Both the position numbers and the translations under genes were made by a program. Shown here piece by piece: positions 1 to 13,500 of a stretch of DNA of 64,000 nt. The stretch is from Manduca sexta (Eukaryota; Arthropoda; Insecta; Lepidoptera; Sphingidae). The stretch lies in the NCBI RefSeq assembly GCF_014839805.1, contig NC_051121.1, positions 3,145,116 to 3,209,115 on the forward strand, in the 5' to 3' direction. Numbering within the stretch: the stretch's first letter is position 1; each line of letters starts with the position of its first letter. The notes below the pieces were generated by a model. The model was not told the origin of the DNA and did not search any database. It saw only the letters and a list, made by a program, of their open reading frames with translations.

Positions 1-263
1 GTTAATAAAAAAAGCTGCTCGTTCATACAATAAACAAATACAAAGGTTTTTTTTATCGATTGCACGTCGACCACTGTGTATGAACACGCGTTTATATTTT
101 TGTAATATTATTTTCATGGAATTTACTTTGCTTGTCTTTTTTGAGAATATTTTTTTTAAACCATAACCCATGTCCGCGGCGACGCATCATGTAACCGGTT
201 CACTACCTAGCGCAGTAATTAACTGGACGAGTCATGTAAGCGACAATAACGAACTGCTAATGT

Positions 264-461
264 TGAAAATTAAACTAATTTTCGGATTCTATCGCGGTTT
301 TTTGTATTTTATTTTTCTCCCGACGTTTCGAAGACTTTGCAGCCTTCATGGTCACGGGGGGAACTGAGGTGTTGTTCATCCGTAAAGTCGTAATCAAAGT
401 TACAATATCACATAAAATACAAAAGATCGCGATAGAATCCGAAAATTAGTTTAATTTTCAA
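264..461. repeat. Palindromic MITE-like repeat with 34-bp perfect arms
   Basis: The arms at 264-297 and 428-461 are perfect reverse complements of each other (34 bp). They enclose a core with cccgacgtttcgaag and gcagccttcatggtcac. Related cores occur at 10470-10580, 27780-27860 and 53440-53570, so this is a dispersed family. No coding capacity is visible and the mobilising enzyme is unknown. Confidence 0.75.
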
Positions 462-748
462 TGTCTAACATTCGCGTAAACATAAGAAATCAGAACTGCT
501 AATGATTAAGTTGAAAAGGCCTGGTGCAATATAAGAATACCGCGATCGAATATATTATTATTACATTGAATATTATAATATCATATTATTATTATATGAA
601 TTTGTACGAAATCTACTAGTATATGAACGCTGCTAAAAATAAATCTCGTGGGAGCTTTAATATCGCGAAATTATGACATGAAATTATTTATAAAAATCAT
701 TCTAATATCAATGTAGAAGATGTTTGGAAGTCTTCACAAGCCTAGAAT

Positions 749-1193
749 CAGTGGCGTAGCGTGGAGTAATATAGACGTGGCCGAAGTCGTATTAGCGAGG
801 CCCCTTTTCTTTAATTCCCAAGATCTACCCAAATTTAAAATTTATCTTACTGAACGTGCTTTGATACGACATACCTATTTATGATAGTAAAAAAATATAA
901 ATCTGTGGTGGGTGAATATTGAAAAGCATATAGATTTGAAAAAGGTTTTATTTCGTAAGCTGAGTCTCTTTTTTTACAAAAGTAATGTTCTTCGGATTTT
1001 TGCTTCATAGAACGCCTTTAATATTGGTTTTTAATTTATTTTTGCAGCTAAATCTGTTTCGATCGAAAGATTTTTTGTTAAATTTATAAATAAATGGGGA
1101 TTTGAAATCTGTGTGCAAGAGGCCTCGCCAGGTCCCATTAAGTGCGAGGCCATGATCAAGGGCCCACTTCGCCCACGCCTAGCTACGCCACTG
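749..1193. mobile_element. hAT-type MITE, 445 bp
   Basis: The terminal inverted repeat is cagtggcgtagc at both ends (right end ctacgccactg). Flanks cctagaat (741-748) and cctaggat (1194-1201) form an 8-bp target duplication with one mismatch, as expected for hAT. There is no transposase, so it is non-autonomous. Confidence 0.82.
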
Positions 1194-1505
1194 CCTAGGA
1201 TCTTTGGTTATATTACACTTAACTATTATATATTATGATGCGTTGCTCGGAGAGAATGACCAAAAAAACTCTAAAAACACTGTGTCGCGAAATTATTTGC
1301 GTACATTGGATCGTCATTGACTAGCTTTGTAATTTTGCAATATTTTCGAATGATTATGTCGCTTACTTTGCGGATGACCAAAAAACAGGATGATCTCTGA
1401 TAAATAGTACTATTTCAAATTAGTATTAAAACCGGTGTTTAAAGATGTCAGATTTTATTGGTGTTCAGGTATCGTTTATTTGCACTTGTCTTTGTATGTA
1501 CTCAC

Positions 1506-1577
1506 AGCACTCGCAGGTTGGGCGTGTTGACGAAGGCGCGGTCCTCGACGTGCGCGATCCGGTTCCGCTTCAGCACC
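1506..1577 (-). CDS. LRR gene exon 6 (one LRR), last exon seen
   Basis: The 72-bp exon is flanked by GACAG and GTGAGT and reads LVLKRNRIAHVEDRAFVNTP through LRVL. A good donor after it shows that the gene continues beyond the left edge of the window. Confidence 0.87.
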
Positions 1578-4500
1578 CTGTCAACAACAACACCACGTCA
1601 CTGCACTCTCCAATCGCCATCACCCACCACCGTTGCAGTACCAGCGGACTCGGATATTCGCTTATTAGCAGGAACTGAATAGTGTGCGCTTATGGAATAA
1701 TATTCTCAAATTTAAGTTGATAGTCATGTAAAATCGTAACGTCTTTCTGCTCAAGTGTACACAGCATTAGCTTTTACTTTTAAGTAAATAACGTATGTTT
1801 AATGTTTATCGATTGAAAATACACTCACGGCCAAATTTAGAGGAACAAAAAGCTATATGTTAAAATTGTAAAATTTTGTTTTTTTACTAAATTCACATTG
1901 ATTAAAAAACATCCAAAATGAAAAAGAGACCACCTTCTTAATATTGTAGAACCAAGAAAAGTTATAAGTTTGGGCTTTCACGAAAAAAAAATATAATGTT
2001 TGTCAAATGGCTGACTTTTTTTCAAATATTTGTTATGGTTCACGTGTTAAAGCACCTGCCTTTGCTCTAAAAATTGCCTGCATTTATAAAATTGTCTGGG
2101 GATACTTTTTTATTTATCATAAAAAAAATTTACATGAAATTCCATTTTCTCGTATTTAACATTGTGGTGGATTTTTTTTAAATATTTCTTCTAAGTTTAT
2201 TTCGACCTTGCTCTAACAGATTACGTTGTGGAAGGCATGCTGGCGACCCTAACTACGATTTCAATATCTATTGTATATTATTCTAAAGCTGTGGTTCCAA
2301 AGCAAGCCCGAGAATCGCTATGTGTAAAAAAAGTCCAATATAAGTAGAAAATTAAAGATGCTGAACCGATACAGATCAGATGTCGCGGATACGTATCCGA
2401 AATACAAAATATGATAGAGTTTTATACAAAGTGGATGTCCCTGTTTCGGTCGCCCGCCTCAAAGTTTAGCTTACGAGTTAAACAACTATGATGGCAAATA
2501 ACTAAAACATACAGATACTTGCGTAGTTCATGTGTTACATTGCTAAGTGCTCTGTGGAAGCTCCGGGTGTTACTCCCCTAACGCCCCCCCACTCGGCACC
2601 CGCGTACGACAATTCGGTAGTGTTACAACATCCAGAAGCACTCGGTTAAGTAAATTTTGATATAATAATAATATCAGCCCTGTATTATATTCTGCCCCAC
2701 TGCCGGGCATTAGTCCGCCACGCTGGTCTAGTGCGGATTGGCTGACTTTACATTCACTCAAAATTCTTATAAAGAACTTCTCTTGCATATAAAATACAGG
2801 TTTCCTCTCGATGTTTTCCTTCACTGTTAAGGAAAGTGATAATTTATAAAGAATAAAGGTTGAGAGGTTTAGAAAAGTCGGAGATCGTCGGACACTTGGG
2901 TTCTGAAGCTTCCGACATTAGTCTCGGCCGTCCGATCCACTCTCAACTAGGGTATCGCCTCTTATAAGTTTGATATAGCGCGGGCGAAATGTGGCGCACC
3001 CGAGCCTGTGGCAAGTATGCTCCAGTTGAACTAATGGCTCGATCACACGGCGCGAGCGGGCGCTCCAGCTCGCGGCGATGGCTTTTATTGGAGTGGGATT
3101 GTATAATTTGTGTGATTGTCAATTTGTCTTAGCGCACAATTTGTCATAAAATCTATTAGCATTAATGATTATAACCTCACTTCTGTAGTAATTTTATTTG
3201 TAAAATTTCTTATTTATAATTAAAATGGTGTGAATAGATGAAGTGACCTTTACGCAAAGGCCTGTAATATTATAATTTGCACTGTGATGGAGATGGCGTG
3301 ACCTTTTTCTTTGCTTAGACTATCCTCTCAATATTAAGATATTATGTTAATTTGCAAAATTGTGCTTTATTTAATTTATCGAAAGCGCGCAACATGCAAC
3401 ACGCATGTGACGTGATAATTATAAACGAATCCCCATGAATAAAAAATACATATATAAAAACAACGATCCCCAGAAATTCAAGTAACACAATATTAATGTT
3501 ATGTGTTGTTAATCAGATGATGCATCTTTCAACGAATTGTTCCACTTACATAATTTACGCGGCGGGTAATATGAACGCTTTGGAATTTTTATATGCTATC
3601 AGGAAACCGATGTAGAATAATAGAGAAACCTAGTGGTGCTGTGTGTGAGTGTGAGCATTCCAAGGATTCGTAGATTTAATTTCCATGCGATTATAAACGG
3701 CGTATTCAATAACTAGCCAAACGACTGATGTCGATCAATGTCGTAGAACAACGCGCGCTATTTAAATACTCTACACGGGTATATCAGCTTCGGTTGTACG
3801 ACATGTTGTGTGTCAAGTGTTGCCTAGTGAGTAGTGTGTACCGTGGCCCGCGGCGCGCTCCTCGTGAACGATAACTGCGCGGCACTCGACAGCCGAGCCG
3901 CGCTCGTAAACCCACCGGCGAGGGCCATTATGGAGAGAGACGCCGCGTTATGGTAATCTGGAGCAATAAACGAAATGCTCAAATAGCGACATCGAGTACA
4001 TAAGCGATAGTCTCGTGCAGAATAAATGAGTGCGGCCAATTTGGCAACTTGCAGAGTCCGGCGGCACGTGCCGGGCTGGGAGGGGGCACATGGCGAAGGA
4101 GAGGCCGCGGGATTGGATGGGGGGTGCAGGGCTCCCGAGGCGACAGCTTAAAAGTTTATTTCAATAAAATATGTGCTGTTAAGGCCGTTGGAGGCTAAAT
4201 GAGATATCACGCCCAGCGATGCCCGAACCCCGGGGCTCGAGCCCGAGGCGCCACCGCGATCCGTGCGAGGCGTCGACAACTTTCATTTGCACTCGCTGTA
4301 CTCTCATTTGCATTTAGACTGCTCGACTAACGCAGTGTAACATGTTAAGTACGGTCCGTTCCTCGTGCTTAACAGAGGGCATTCATTGTTTCTTTCAAAA
4401 TTATTTACTTTAAAAGACTAACGTGTGGAGTAGAGGGTGGAACGCGACTCCATTACGTTGAATAAATTATTATGCAATTAACAATCATTATACGAATATA

Positions 4501-7500
4501 AATTTTCTGAAGCATGCACCAAGCGACCTCTGTTTATTCGACCTTCAGTCATAATAAATTACATTGACATTAGTGGTGATGTCGCTTTCGTTAGAGAGTA
4601 ATCTCGATTGCACGACACTTGACTGACGGGAGAGTGTAGGTAACTCATAAAAGCGTAATTTTACCATAGAATATCCTGTCAGTAGTGATGGGGAACGAAC
4701 GTGACCCTGAGATGCACCGTGCAGCAGCAGACGCCAAAAAAACCTTACCGTTATAAGTACACCTAATCCCGCGGTAGTTCGGGTTACAAGTGTATTGGAA
4801 AGACTACACGCGCGAGGCAAGGCAAATGGTTGACGCCGGCACTGAGAGCTGTCCTCTAAACATTGGTGTGAAAGTACACCAGAGTAACATTTAAAGCCGG
4901 TCGCAGCGCCTCATTACAACTGGTAACGCTTATTAATTCTATTGAAGGAGTGTCGGCTCGCGTGCGGTTTTGCAATGCGAATGTAGGCCGCGGCGTCGTA
5001 TGGGAGTCGCAGCGCATCGCGCGTTTTGCCTTATATCGCTAATGGGTTTTGGCTGTTCACCTCAGAACATGACCTTTACAACTGCACGCATCAGATTGTT
5101 CCTAGAAGTCATTACCCAGTAAATTGACGACATACAAACATTTTATGTCATAGGAAGTGCTAGTGCTTGGCCTGTGTGCACTTTTGTGGCATTTTTTTAA
5201 AATATAAGGTAGTGTGTGCCCGTTTGTCCAATTGTAGCCCAATCCTATTGTATCGCGAATGAGTGCGCGAGGAGAAGTCTGACGCAAACGCGGTTATATA
5301 TAATTAGTGACGTCATTGTTTCAGTCTCCACGGTCACCATGGCTCTTATGGAGCCATGGTGAGCTTTTACTGAACTTAATTTTTAAATATTATTAGTACT
5401 TATGATACAGTAATGTTGATGTTCTGATGTTTGTTCCTGTATTGGTTTATATAATATGTAGGTACAAATGAACGTATAAATTTAATATTTATGTAGTACC
5501 TACCTTTTATAGAATTACATTTTAAAGTTAATTGTCATCAGTTACAACAACTAGAGTCTTTGCTAGGTATAAGTCTCTCTCATACTAGGATAAATTTTAG
5601 TACAATTAAACCATAATAATTATTATTTTAAAGGTAACGCTTTAGCAGGCCCTACGTGCAAAGTAGATTATACTTTTTTCAATGACTAAGTTGAGATAGC
5701 ATGTCGTAGTATTTGTAAATTCCCAGTCACCCTGAAGGGAGTGTTATAAATTCGATGCCGCGTCCTGGGTTGTAGGCGGTGGCCTCTCTACTTGCATTTT
5801 GTGTATTATGTTATGAATAATAATAACACCATGAACTTAATAAGCTTTATAATGTATATTAATAAGAGTCAAAGAATTCAGTGACGAACACAAGATGTTT
5901 TGCACCATTGTACGAGTACTTCTATTCTGACATCATTTGACACTCCACAGGTTATACATCCCCCATCCTCGTTGTATAATTAAATGCATTTGATATTGAT
6001 GACACAGCAGACATGCAGTGGAAGTGGAACGGGGTCGTCCGAATGACATGTTTGTTGCTATGCGATTCTGCGATCTGTCCGCGGTGTGGCGCGTATCGCA
6101 TCCACTCTTCATCGGCCTCGTCTCGCCGGAGCGTCTTCGATGATACACCAGGAATCTCACCAATGTACTGCACCAGGCACTCAGTATGGAGCATGTAGTC
6201 GTTTTAAATAGACCGGCGGCGGTCGGAGGGCGTCCGCGACACCTAAACAAGTCGTCGGGAGCCGCCTGGCGCTCGGTTGTCTCTCGGAGAGATCACAGGC
6301 ATTCGCGAGCCGGCAGCGGTGGGGAGCCCCGGGGGTGGCGTGCGACGCGGGGCGGCGGCGCGGCGGGGTCGACGACCGGTGATTAACTGGGCCGGCATTG
6401 GTCTCGGTGTGTTCTTGGATTTTTTGCACTTCGGTCACATTGTGTGCATAATATAATCATTTCGTGTGCAAAACTGTTTATTTCAATATTTTTATTAAGT
6501 TATAAAATATCTCTTGCGTTACCTAGTTATGGAAGAGAAGATCCTAATATAGTTACGTGCCTATAGAGTTTATTTAAAGTGATAAATCCAAATACATTGG
6601 GTAATTAATAATGGATATAAACATATCTAAATTTTATGAATGACATTTTCATGTTGCCGACTTGCCGCCCAGATGGTATATTTATTAAACATGGCATAAC
6701 ACATTAAAACCTCTCATGTAGGTACAAAAAATGTGTACTAGAAATATGAACAGAATTGTAAAGATTTAATATTACTACTAACTTTTTCTCGCGGCTTCGC
6801 CCGCGTGAAGGAGTTTTCCGGGATTTTTTTTTCCGACTTACTTGATTTGTATCGTTATACTATGACCAAATTACACAAAATCATTATAAATTTTAGGCTA
6901 TTTGTTATTCTGATGTATAACCAACATAACTGTCAAGTTTCATCCAAATTCGTTTAGTAGTTTTTTCGTGAAAGGGAAACAAACATACATACATCCATCT
7001 TCAGAAATTTTCGCATTTATAATATTAGCAGGATACATTATTATGTTGTTCTTAAATAATAAAAAAAATGACATTTAGCACCGTTTAGCAAACAGGATGT
7101 TGAATAATAACGCCCTAATATTCGGTATTAACATTATATCCCCTTATAGACAATGTAATCGCTACCTCATTGATACGATGAGAAAGTTGAGTCATGTCGG
7201 ATGGAGTCACAATGAAACAACAACTGCGGCCCGCGGCAGAGCTGATAATACAGCTCACGGCATTCGCGTCCACGACCAGTGACTTTATGGCTTTACTTTA
7301 AACTCAACCTGCAGACTGTTGCTGCAAGCTGTAGATCTGCGATCGACTGCCAGCAGGAACGTGAGGCAGTCGTGTCGTGTGATGCCGACGCTGCGCACGA
7401 TGACGACTACTAATTACAAATCGTCGTCTGGCCATAATTCTAACCTGAATTAAAACTTATTTCGAGCTTTGAGAATTAATTATAGTATTCGATATAATTA

Positions 7501-10500
7501 ATTTAAAATATAAGCTAAAGCTCGGAGAGACTAATAAAATTACAGTTAGTAAAATAAATGATAAGTATTTTTATCAGTTCCAACAAGTTGAATGCGAACG
7601 CTAATGATAAAAGTTTCACTAGTTCAATTGTGAAACTTGTCACTCCAAGTACTGATAGTAAACCGTCATGAAGTCAGCGATTCATCTGATAAACTGGCGC
7701 TGAACGTACGTGGGTCCATTATATTGCGCATACATACATGTAACTGCAGTTATTGACATCGCGTGCTATTCGTGGAAGATATGATAACACCCGCGCGGCC
7801 CCCGCACACGCACACACACACACATACACACACGCGCGCACAGCTCTCGCGGGAGCAGCTACTACTCACTCATACTCACTAATAAATTATCGGAGATACA
7901 GATATTTCATATTGATATAATATGTATTATTTTCTTTTACCGTGCCGTTTTAACATTTATATAAGCCTGTTTAAAAGGACCGCTAGTGACCGGTGCAGGA
8001 ATGGGTTGGGTGTAGGAATCGGCATCTCTCAGACCAGTGGTGCAGTGGAGACTCTACAGTCTCGGCTGCTGACTGCGCTTGAGTTACCTGTGTATCGGAA
8101 TATAAGATAAAAAATACTCGTAACTTAATAATTTTCAAATCCTTCGGTACGCTGATGTTTATTATTGCATCGGTGGGCACGCGCATGTGATTCAGTTTAT
8201 GTTTAGCGATCCCCGCGGCTCATAACCACCGACAATAATAAAAATAACCATGATGTTTGGCTCTCAGGGCGGCGCCACGCTGAAGTGGGTGACATTGACT
8301 CTTGACACACGTTGTTAACTTGCAGCTGCCTTTGGTTGACGATCAATGTGGGGCATAATAATTATAATTTTAAAGTAACTAAGAATTGAAAAATCGAATC
8401 TTTTCAAAGGACCTTGCGAAAGTTCCATTAGTAATGACTAATGACGCTGACACCACTGAAATGTTATTAATAACATTTCAGTGAGTGGGTGACACTGCGG
8501 TCCAGCTCAACATCCGGTTAGCTTTATTTGACCGACTTCAAAAAAAGGAGGAGGTTCTTAATTAGAAACCTCTTAAAATGATGTTGTCAACTATGATGTC
8601 CTCAACGTATACTTAGTGATTTATACTAACACAAAAAAGCAAAAAATAATTTTACTTTACCAATATACTGGTTACCAATTTTTACTATTCCTATTTAAAA
8701 CAACATGGATTAACTATTGGTCTACAATGAAGTTCTCATAACTAAAGTTCATAACTAAAGTTATTAGAGAGCTTTAGCTTACAAACTCAGAACATATGAC
8801 ACGTTACGAAAAGATGTAACACAGTGAGCTGTATGCACTAGAGACGCCCTTGCTTTCCTTACTAGCTTTCGTAGTGACTGGTCGACTATACTGAAGTCGC
8901 CGTTTTTGCGAACTAACGCCGAGTTCTACGAAGTGATATGAAACAACCTACACTGTATCAAGCAGTCCCGCGGTGGCTCTTCTAGGTCTTCTAGGATTAA
9001 GGACGGCTTTGCGTATCTTGGGAGAGGGATGCCTAGATATTACTTGAGTGTCTATTTGTTGCTCAGAAACCCACGCATGCCACTTGCGACACACAGAAGA
9101 TAACAGCAACATGAAGCTAATTATTTAAGCTACCGCCCCTTATGGAAGTCACAAGATGTACAATATAGGTAACATTTTATTGCCGTTGCATCAGCTCCTG
9201 TGCAGCGTCCGCGCCTCGCGGCCCTCTGCGTACTGTTCAGAGAGTACTGAATACCGAGGCAGAAATATCTGTCAATAGAACAGATACGCAATCTGCAGAC
9301 AAGTAAATATACAACAGGAAAGTGTCGTCTCGGCAGGCTTTTGTCTCAACAAAACGATACTTATCAGTTTTACTGTAAACTTTTGTTTAGTAAGATAATT
9401 TGAAACAACATTTAAAACCGGCATAGCATCTAATCATTTACAAACAGTAAAGTAATCGTTTCTCCGTTGCTTTATAAAAATTCAATTATATGTGTATTTA
9501 TGAAAATCTATTTATGTACGTCCGTATAATTATAATTACATATTATTATGCACACAATATGTAAATGTGTAGGTAGTAGGTACAAAGGTGCGTGCGGAAG
9601 GAAGTGCTGGCACGCGCTCCGGAGCCGCGTCGCCGCGTCGCCGCGCCGACCCCGAGCCGCGCGAGCGCGTGTGTGCGTGTCTGGTATCACATCAGATTGC
9701 GTCGGTGGCTTATACATACATAGAAATATGCTTTACTACTAAACAAAAGTGTAAAGTGTCCTAAAACCTACAATTCAGTGAGACACAGGCAATTTGATTA
9801 GCGATATTGTTCTCCGGGCGAGCACTTACTGCACCTACTCGCTCTCTTGTACTTAGACGATGTCACCTCTGTGGTTAATATGATCGACGTGATATCGCTA
9901 GGTATTTTTATATCATTTTGTTTCTAACAGGTAGAGTTGTGTTCTACCGGTCGCTACTGCCACTGTCAAGAAGATGGTTGAGTACTTGCAACTGGGTGTA
10001 CCGAGTACCGACTGAACTGTCAGTGATGCTACCCGTCACGTAAGGCATATTGTAGCTCTGGTATTTAAGACTTGCGGTAACGTTGAATGTAAGTAATATA
10101 CGCAAACTTTACTTACATTTGCGTTGTGGAGTGTGAAACAATGCTGTTACATCCAGCGCATACTAAACGCCAGACTTTCCACACGCGGCGCAGCGTGTTG
10201 TAATTCCGAGATCGAGAGATACCGACCGACTAGCAGCACACATACACACCGCATGCTTGACGCTACAGTAACACACGTGTATCGAGCTCCACTACACCTC
10301 TTCAACAATGCTCCCCTCTCGTGCCTGATCTCACACGAATATTATAATGTATAAATGTAAGTTAGTGTGTCGAAAGATATCCTAGTTCCTATCACCGCAC
10401 AGCTATCAAAAAAAATTATAGAAATATTTTTATGGAATATTTGTATAATTGTAAAATGTAGGTAGATATTGTAACTTTGACTGTTCGGACGACCAACACT

Positions 10501-13500
10501 TCAGCCCCCCCACCCCTCCCCCGTGACCATGAAGGCTGCAAACTGTGAGGTATTAAAACTATTCGGGTAAAAAAGTAGTACGTTTAAGATATCTTTATTC
10601 AAAATTATGTTGGTAATATATTTTAAATTACAAGTGTAGTGTGTGCCGACCTTAACAGTATTAGTGCGGCTGTTTGTAACATCCACTACCTACATTTGTT
10701 ATTAGTTTGAGAGAGGAAAACAAAAAGTTCACAGACGCGAGTTGGTGCTATAACGAGTAAAGCACGTGTTTAATGCAGATCACTCGTCGCGCAGTGGAAG
10801 CTGTCTGGTGACGGTTAGTGTGTGTAGAGAGCTGTGCCGGGAGACGCCCGGTGTAGTGCTCGCCCTCCCGCTACACACTCCCCCGGCCAACTCACGCGAG
10901 TACTACTTTAAAGTTTTAATTAAATGTACCTACTAAACGGCGGAGTGCACCGCGCAATGCACAACCGCTGTGTAATTCGCGACAGCTTGAGATTGGAATA
11001 GGTTTTCACAGTAGGCCCACAGAGCAATGGAACCGACTTTTTGGAATTTTTATCTCTGCCTACAAGATTCTTTTTGAGATTACAAGATATCGTGATATAT
11101 CACTGATAACGATTTTGAATAGTAAGGTAGCCAGCAGCGATTCGATTGCAAACACGCATGTGAATGAATATTCACCCTGTTAGATTAGAGCGGCGGTACT
11201 CACAGCGTGTGCAGCGCGGGCAGCGGCGGCAGCGACCACTCCGTCAGCTCCGTGATCAGGTTGCCCGCCAGGTTCCTGCACACACGTGTTAAAACTTTAA
11301 AGAAGACTCACTGACATGTTCCAAATACAAATTTATTTCAATATATTAGTCATTAGAGGTTATACTTTTACAATTCCTTCCGAACTGACTGTGTTCCTCG
11401 ACTAACGCTCGTAACATCGACCATTCTCGTGTTGCCGGTTGTATTTTAATTTTTATAAAAAATATTATCGAGTGTCATCGGTGATATGAGCACAAATAAT
11501 TGTTATGCAAAATTATTATTTGTAGAAATAATATCAATTATATAATTTTAAACAAGGTAAATTAGCATGAATATAAATTAGGTATTTTTAATAAGTAGAT
11601 ATTTTGAACACATGACATCTTACAATTTTTCTGTACGGACTGCGGATTGCGGCGATGTTGGCGATGACATCAAGCGGATACTTATCACATGCATACATTA
11701 AACTTATATCGTCTAATTTCTGAAGTCAGTTGTCAGATCATAAGAGCTGCACACTCATACAGTCCTATTATGAGGCATTTCGGGGGATTGAAATGTATGT
11801 GTCGGATATTGCCGGAGTGCGGGGTACCTCTTGTGTTTTTATTCTGACATAGCAAAGGTATTACATAGGACCAAGGAGTGATCTGCGTCGATCGATGCTC
11901 TCTACAATATTATTACATACTAATGTCTTACTGGACATATACTGCATGACACAAGAATCCGTCAAACGGAAGCCAATTATTATAGCGGGTGTTCCATCAT
12001 GTGAACAGTACTCGCTATTAGGAGTCCCTCACAACTGGCGCCTTTACAATTTAAATTTTATCTAGTGCGGTGCAGCGCGTACTGTCTATGTTTTAATTAT
12101 CTTATTATAGACGGTGTCCAGCAGTGAGTTAGCTGATAATGCACCACAACGTATGGTTCAGCGAGAGATGCGCGTGGCGTCGCGTAGGCGCGACACGCGG
12201 AAGTATCTCGTGATATAAACGGAGCGGATCGCACGACCGATGCCGCCGAACACACACATCGCAACGCGGCGCGTATTAATAGAGCGGCGACAGGTAAGTA
12301 TGTCGCACGCTATAAAAACCCTATCTCAATATAATTTCTGGAGAAGGGAGCGTCCTCTGCGCGCGGTTGCATCACTTTAATGCTAATAGCTCATTTATAG
12401 TCGACGTTCGCTGATCATCGAACAATATATTCATGATACCGCACTCCATTTTAGCATAAATGTTACTATTACAACTATAAGCTGTGCTTATACAGTAATA
12501 TAAGTTAAAGCAGCTAGTCAATCTAATATTGCAAAAAGAGTTTAGATGATAGATTTAGTTTTTAGATAAAAAATGTAGGTGCATCAAAGGACTTGTATGC
12601 TAATTCTTATAATATGGTACGAACCATTTGTTGCAGAAGATATATACATACAGTGTTTTACCGCGCCGTATGAGAATATTTCCGACTTTAGTAATATGAC
12701 TACTTATTCACAAAAAAAATCTTTGAGTAGGGAACAAAGCGGGAGATGGAAAGTTCACAGGATGCAGGTGTGACGCTTCCTTCATGGAATGCATGGTGCG
12801 CCCACCGCACTGAGTGTGTGTAGTGTACTGGGGTAGGTGGCGGCAGCACTCACAGTGTCTGCAGATGGTCGAGCGGTGCGAGCGCGCGCGCAGGTACGGC
12901 GCGCAGCAGATTGCGTGCGAGCCGCAGCGTGCGCAGCGCCCGCGCGCCCGCCAGCTCCTCGCCCTCCACCTCTGCGATCAGATTGTCCTCGGCCGACCTG
13001 TCGAAACATAACCAGTTTACAGCTTGGACACTTTCCTGCATCACAAACAATACTTACTATTTTCAAAATGCTTAATCCTTCTCAAAATCTGAGGGCTACG
13101 CCACGAACATCCGCTTTGTACTGTGGGCGGTTGAATGAAATTAAATCTTCTTAGTCGAATTTTCGGCCACGGCGGCCGATCTCAACGGAGATCAGCCAGG
13201 TTCGCAGGAGATATTATAGAGCACAAGGGTTTACGCAATACAGAGGTACACTCTCTGTCAGTGGCGAAGCGTCCATACAAGCCGATTCCCACCGGCTTCC
13301 CTTTTAGGTTTTAGGTGATACTAAACAATATATTTAATAGACAAATATAAATTTACAACATATCAGACAATGGACAATAATTATAATAGCTTAACTTATT
13401 AATTATAATTGATAACTTAATAATGACATCTATCGGCCATTAGCCCGTTGTTTGTTAATTTAATCGATATCAATTACTTATTTTAAATGACGTTAGATGG

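Larger units (their letters stand above)
1578..11203 (-). other. LRR gene intron 5
   Basis: This 9.6-kb intron contains an old minus-oriented SINE (2656-2975), a LINE/SINE tail (6783-7035), a CA-rich microsatellite (7803-7842), an accgacttcaaaa-type repeat (8524-8700) and a degenerate copy of the palindromic GACGTTTCG repeat near 10470-10580. GC-rich patches at 3840-4300, 6190-6400 and 9600-9700 have no LRR-like frame or flanking splice pair. Confidence 0.6.
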
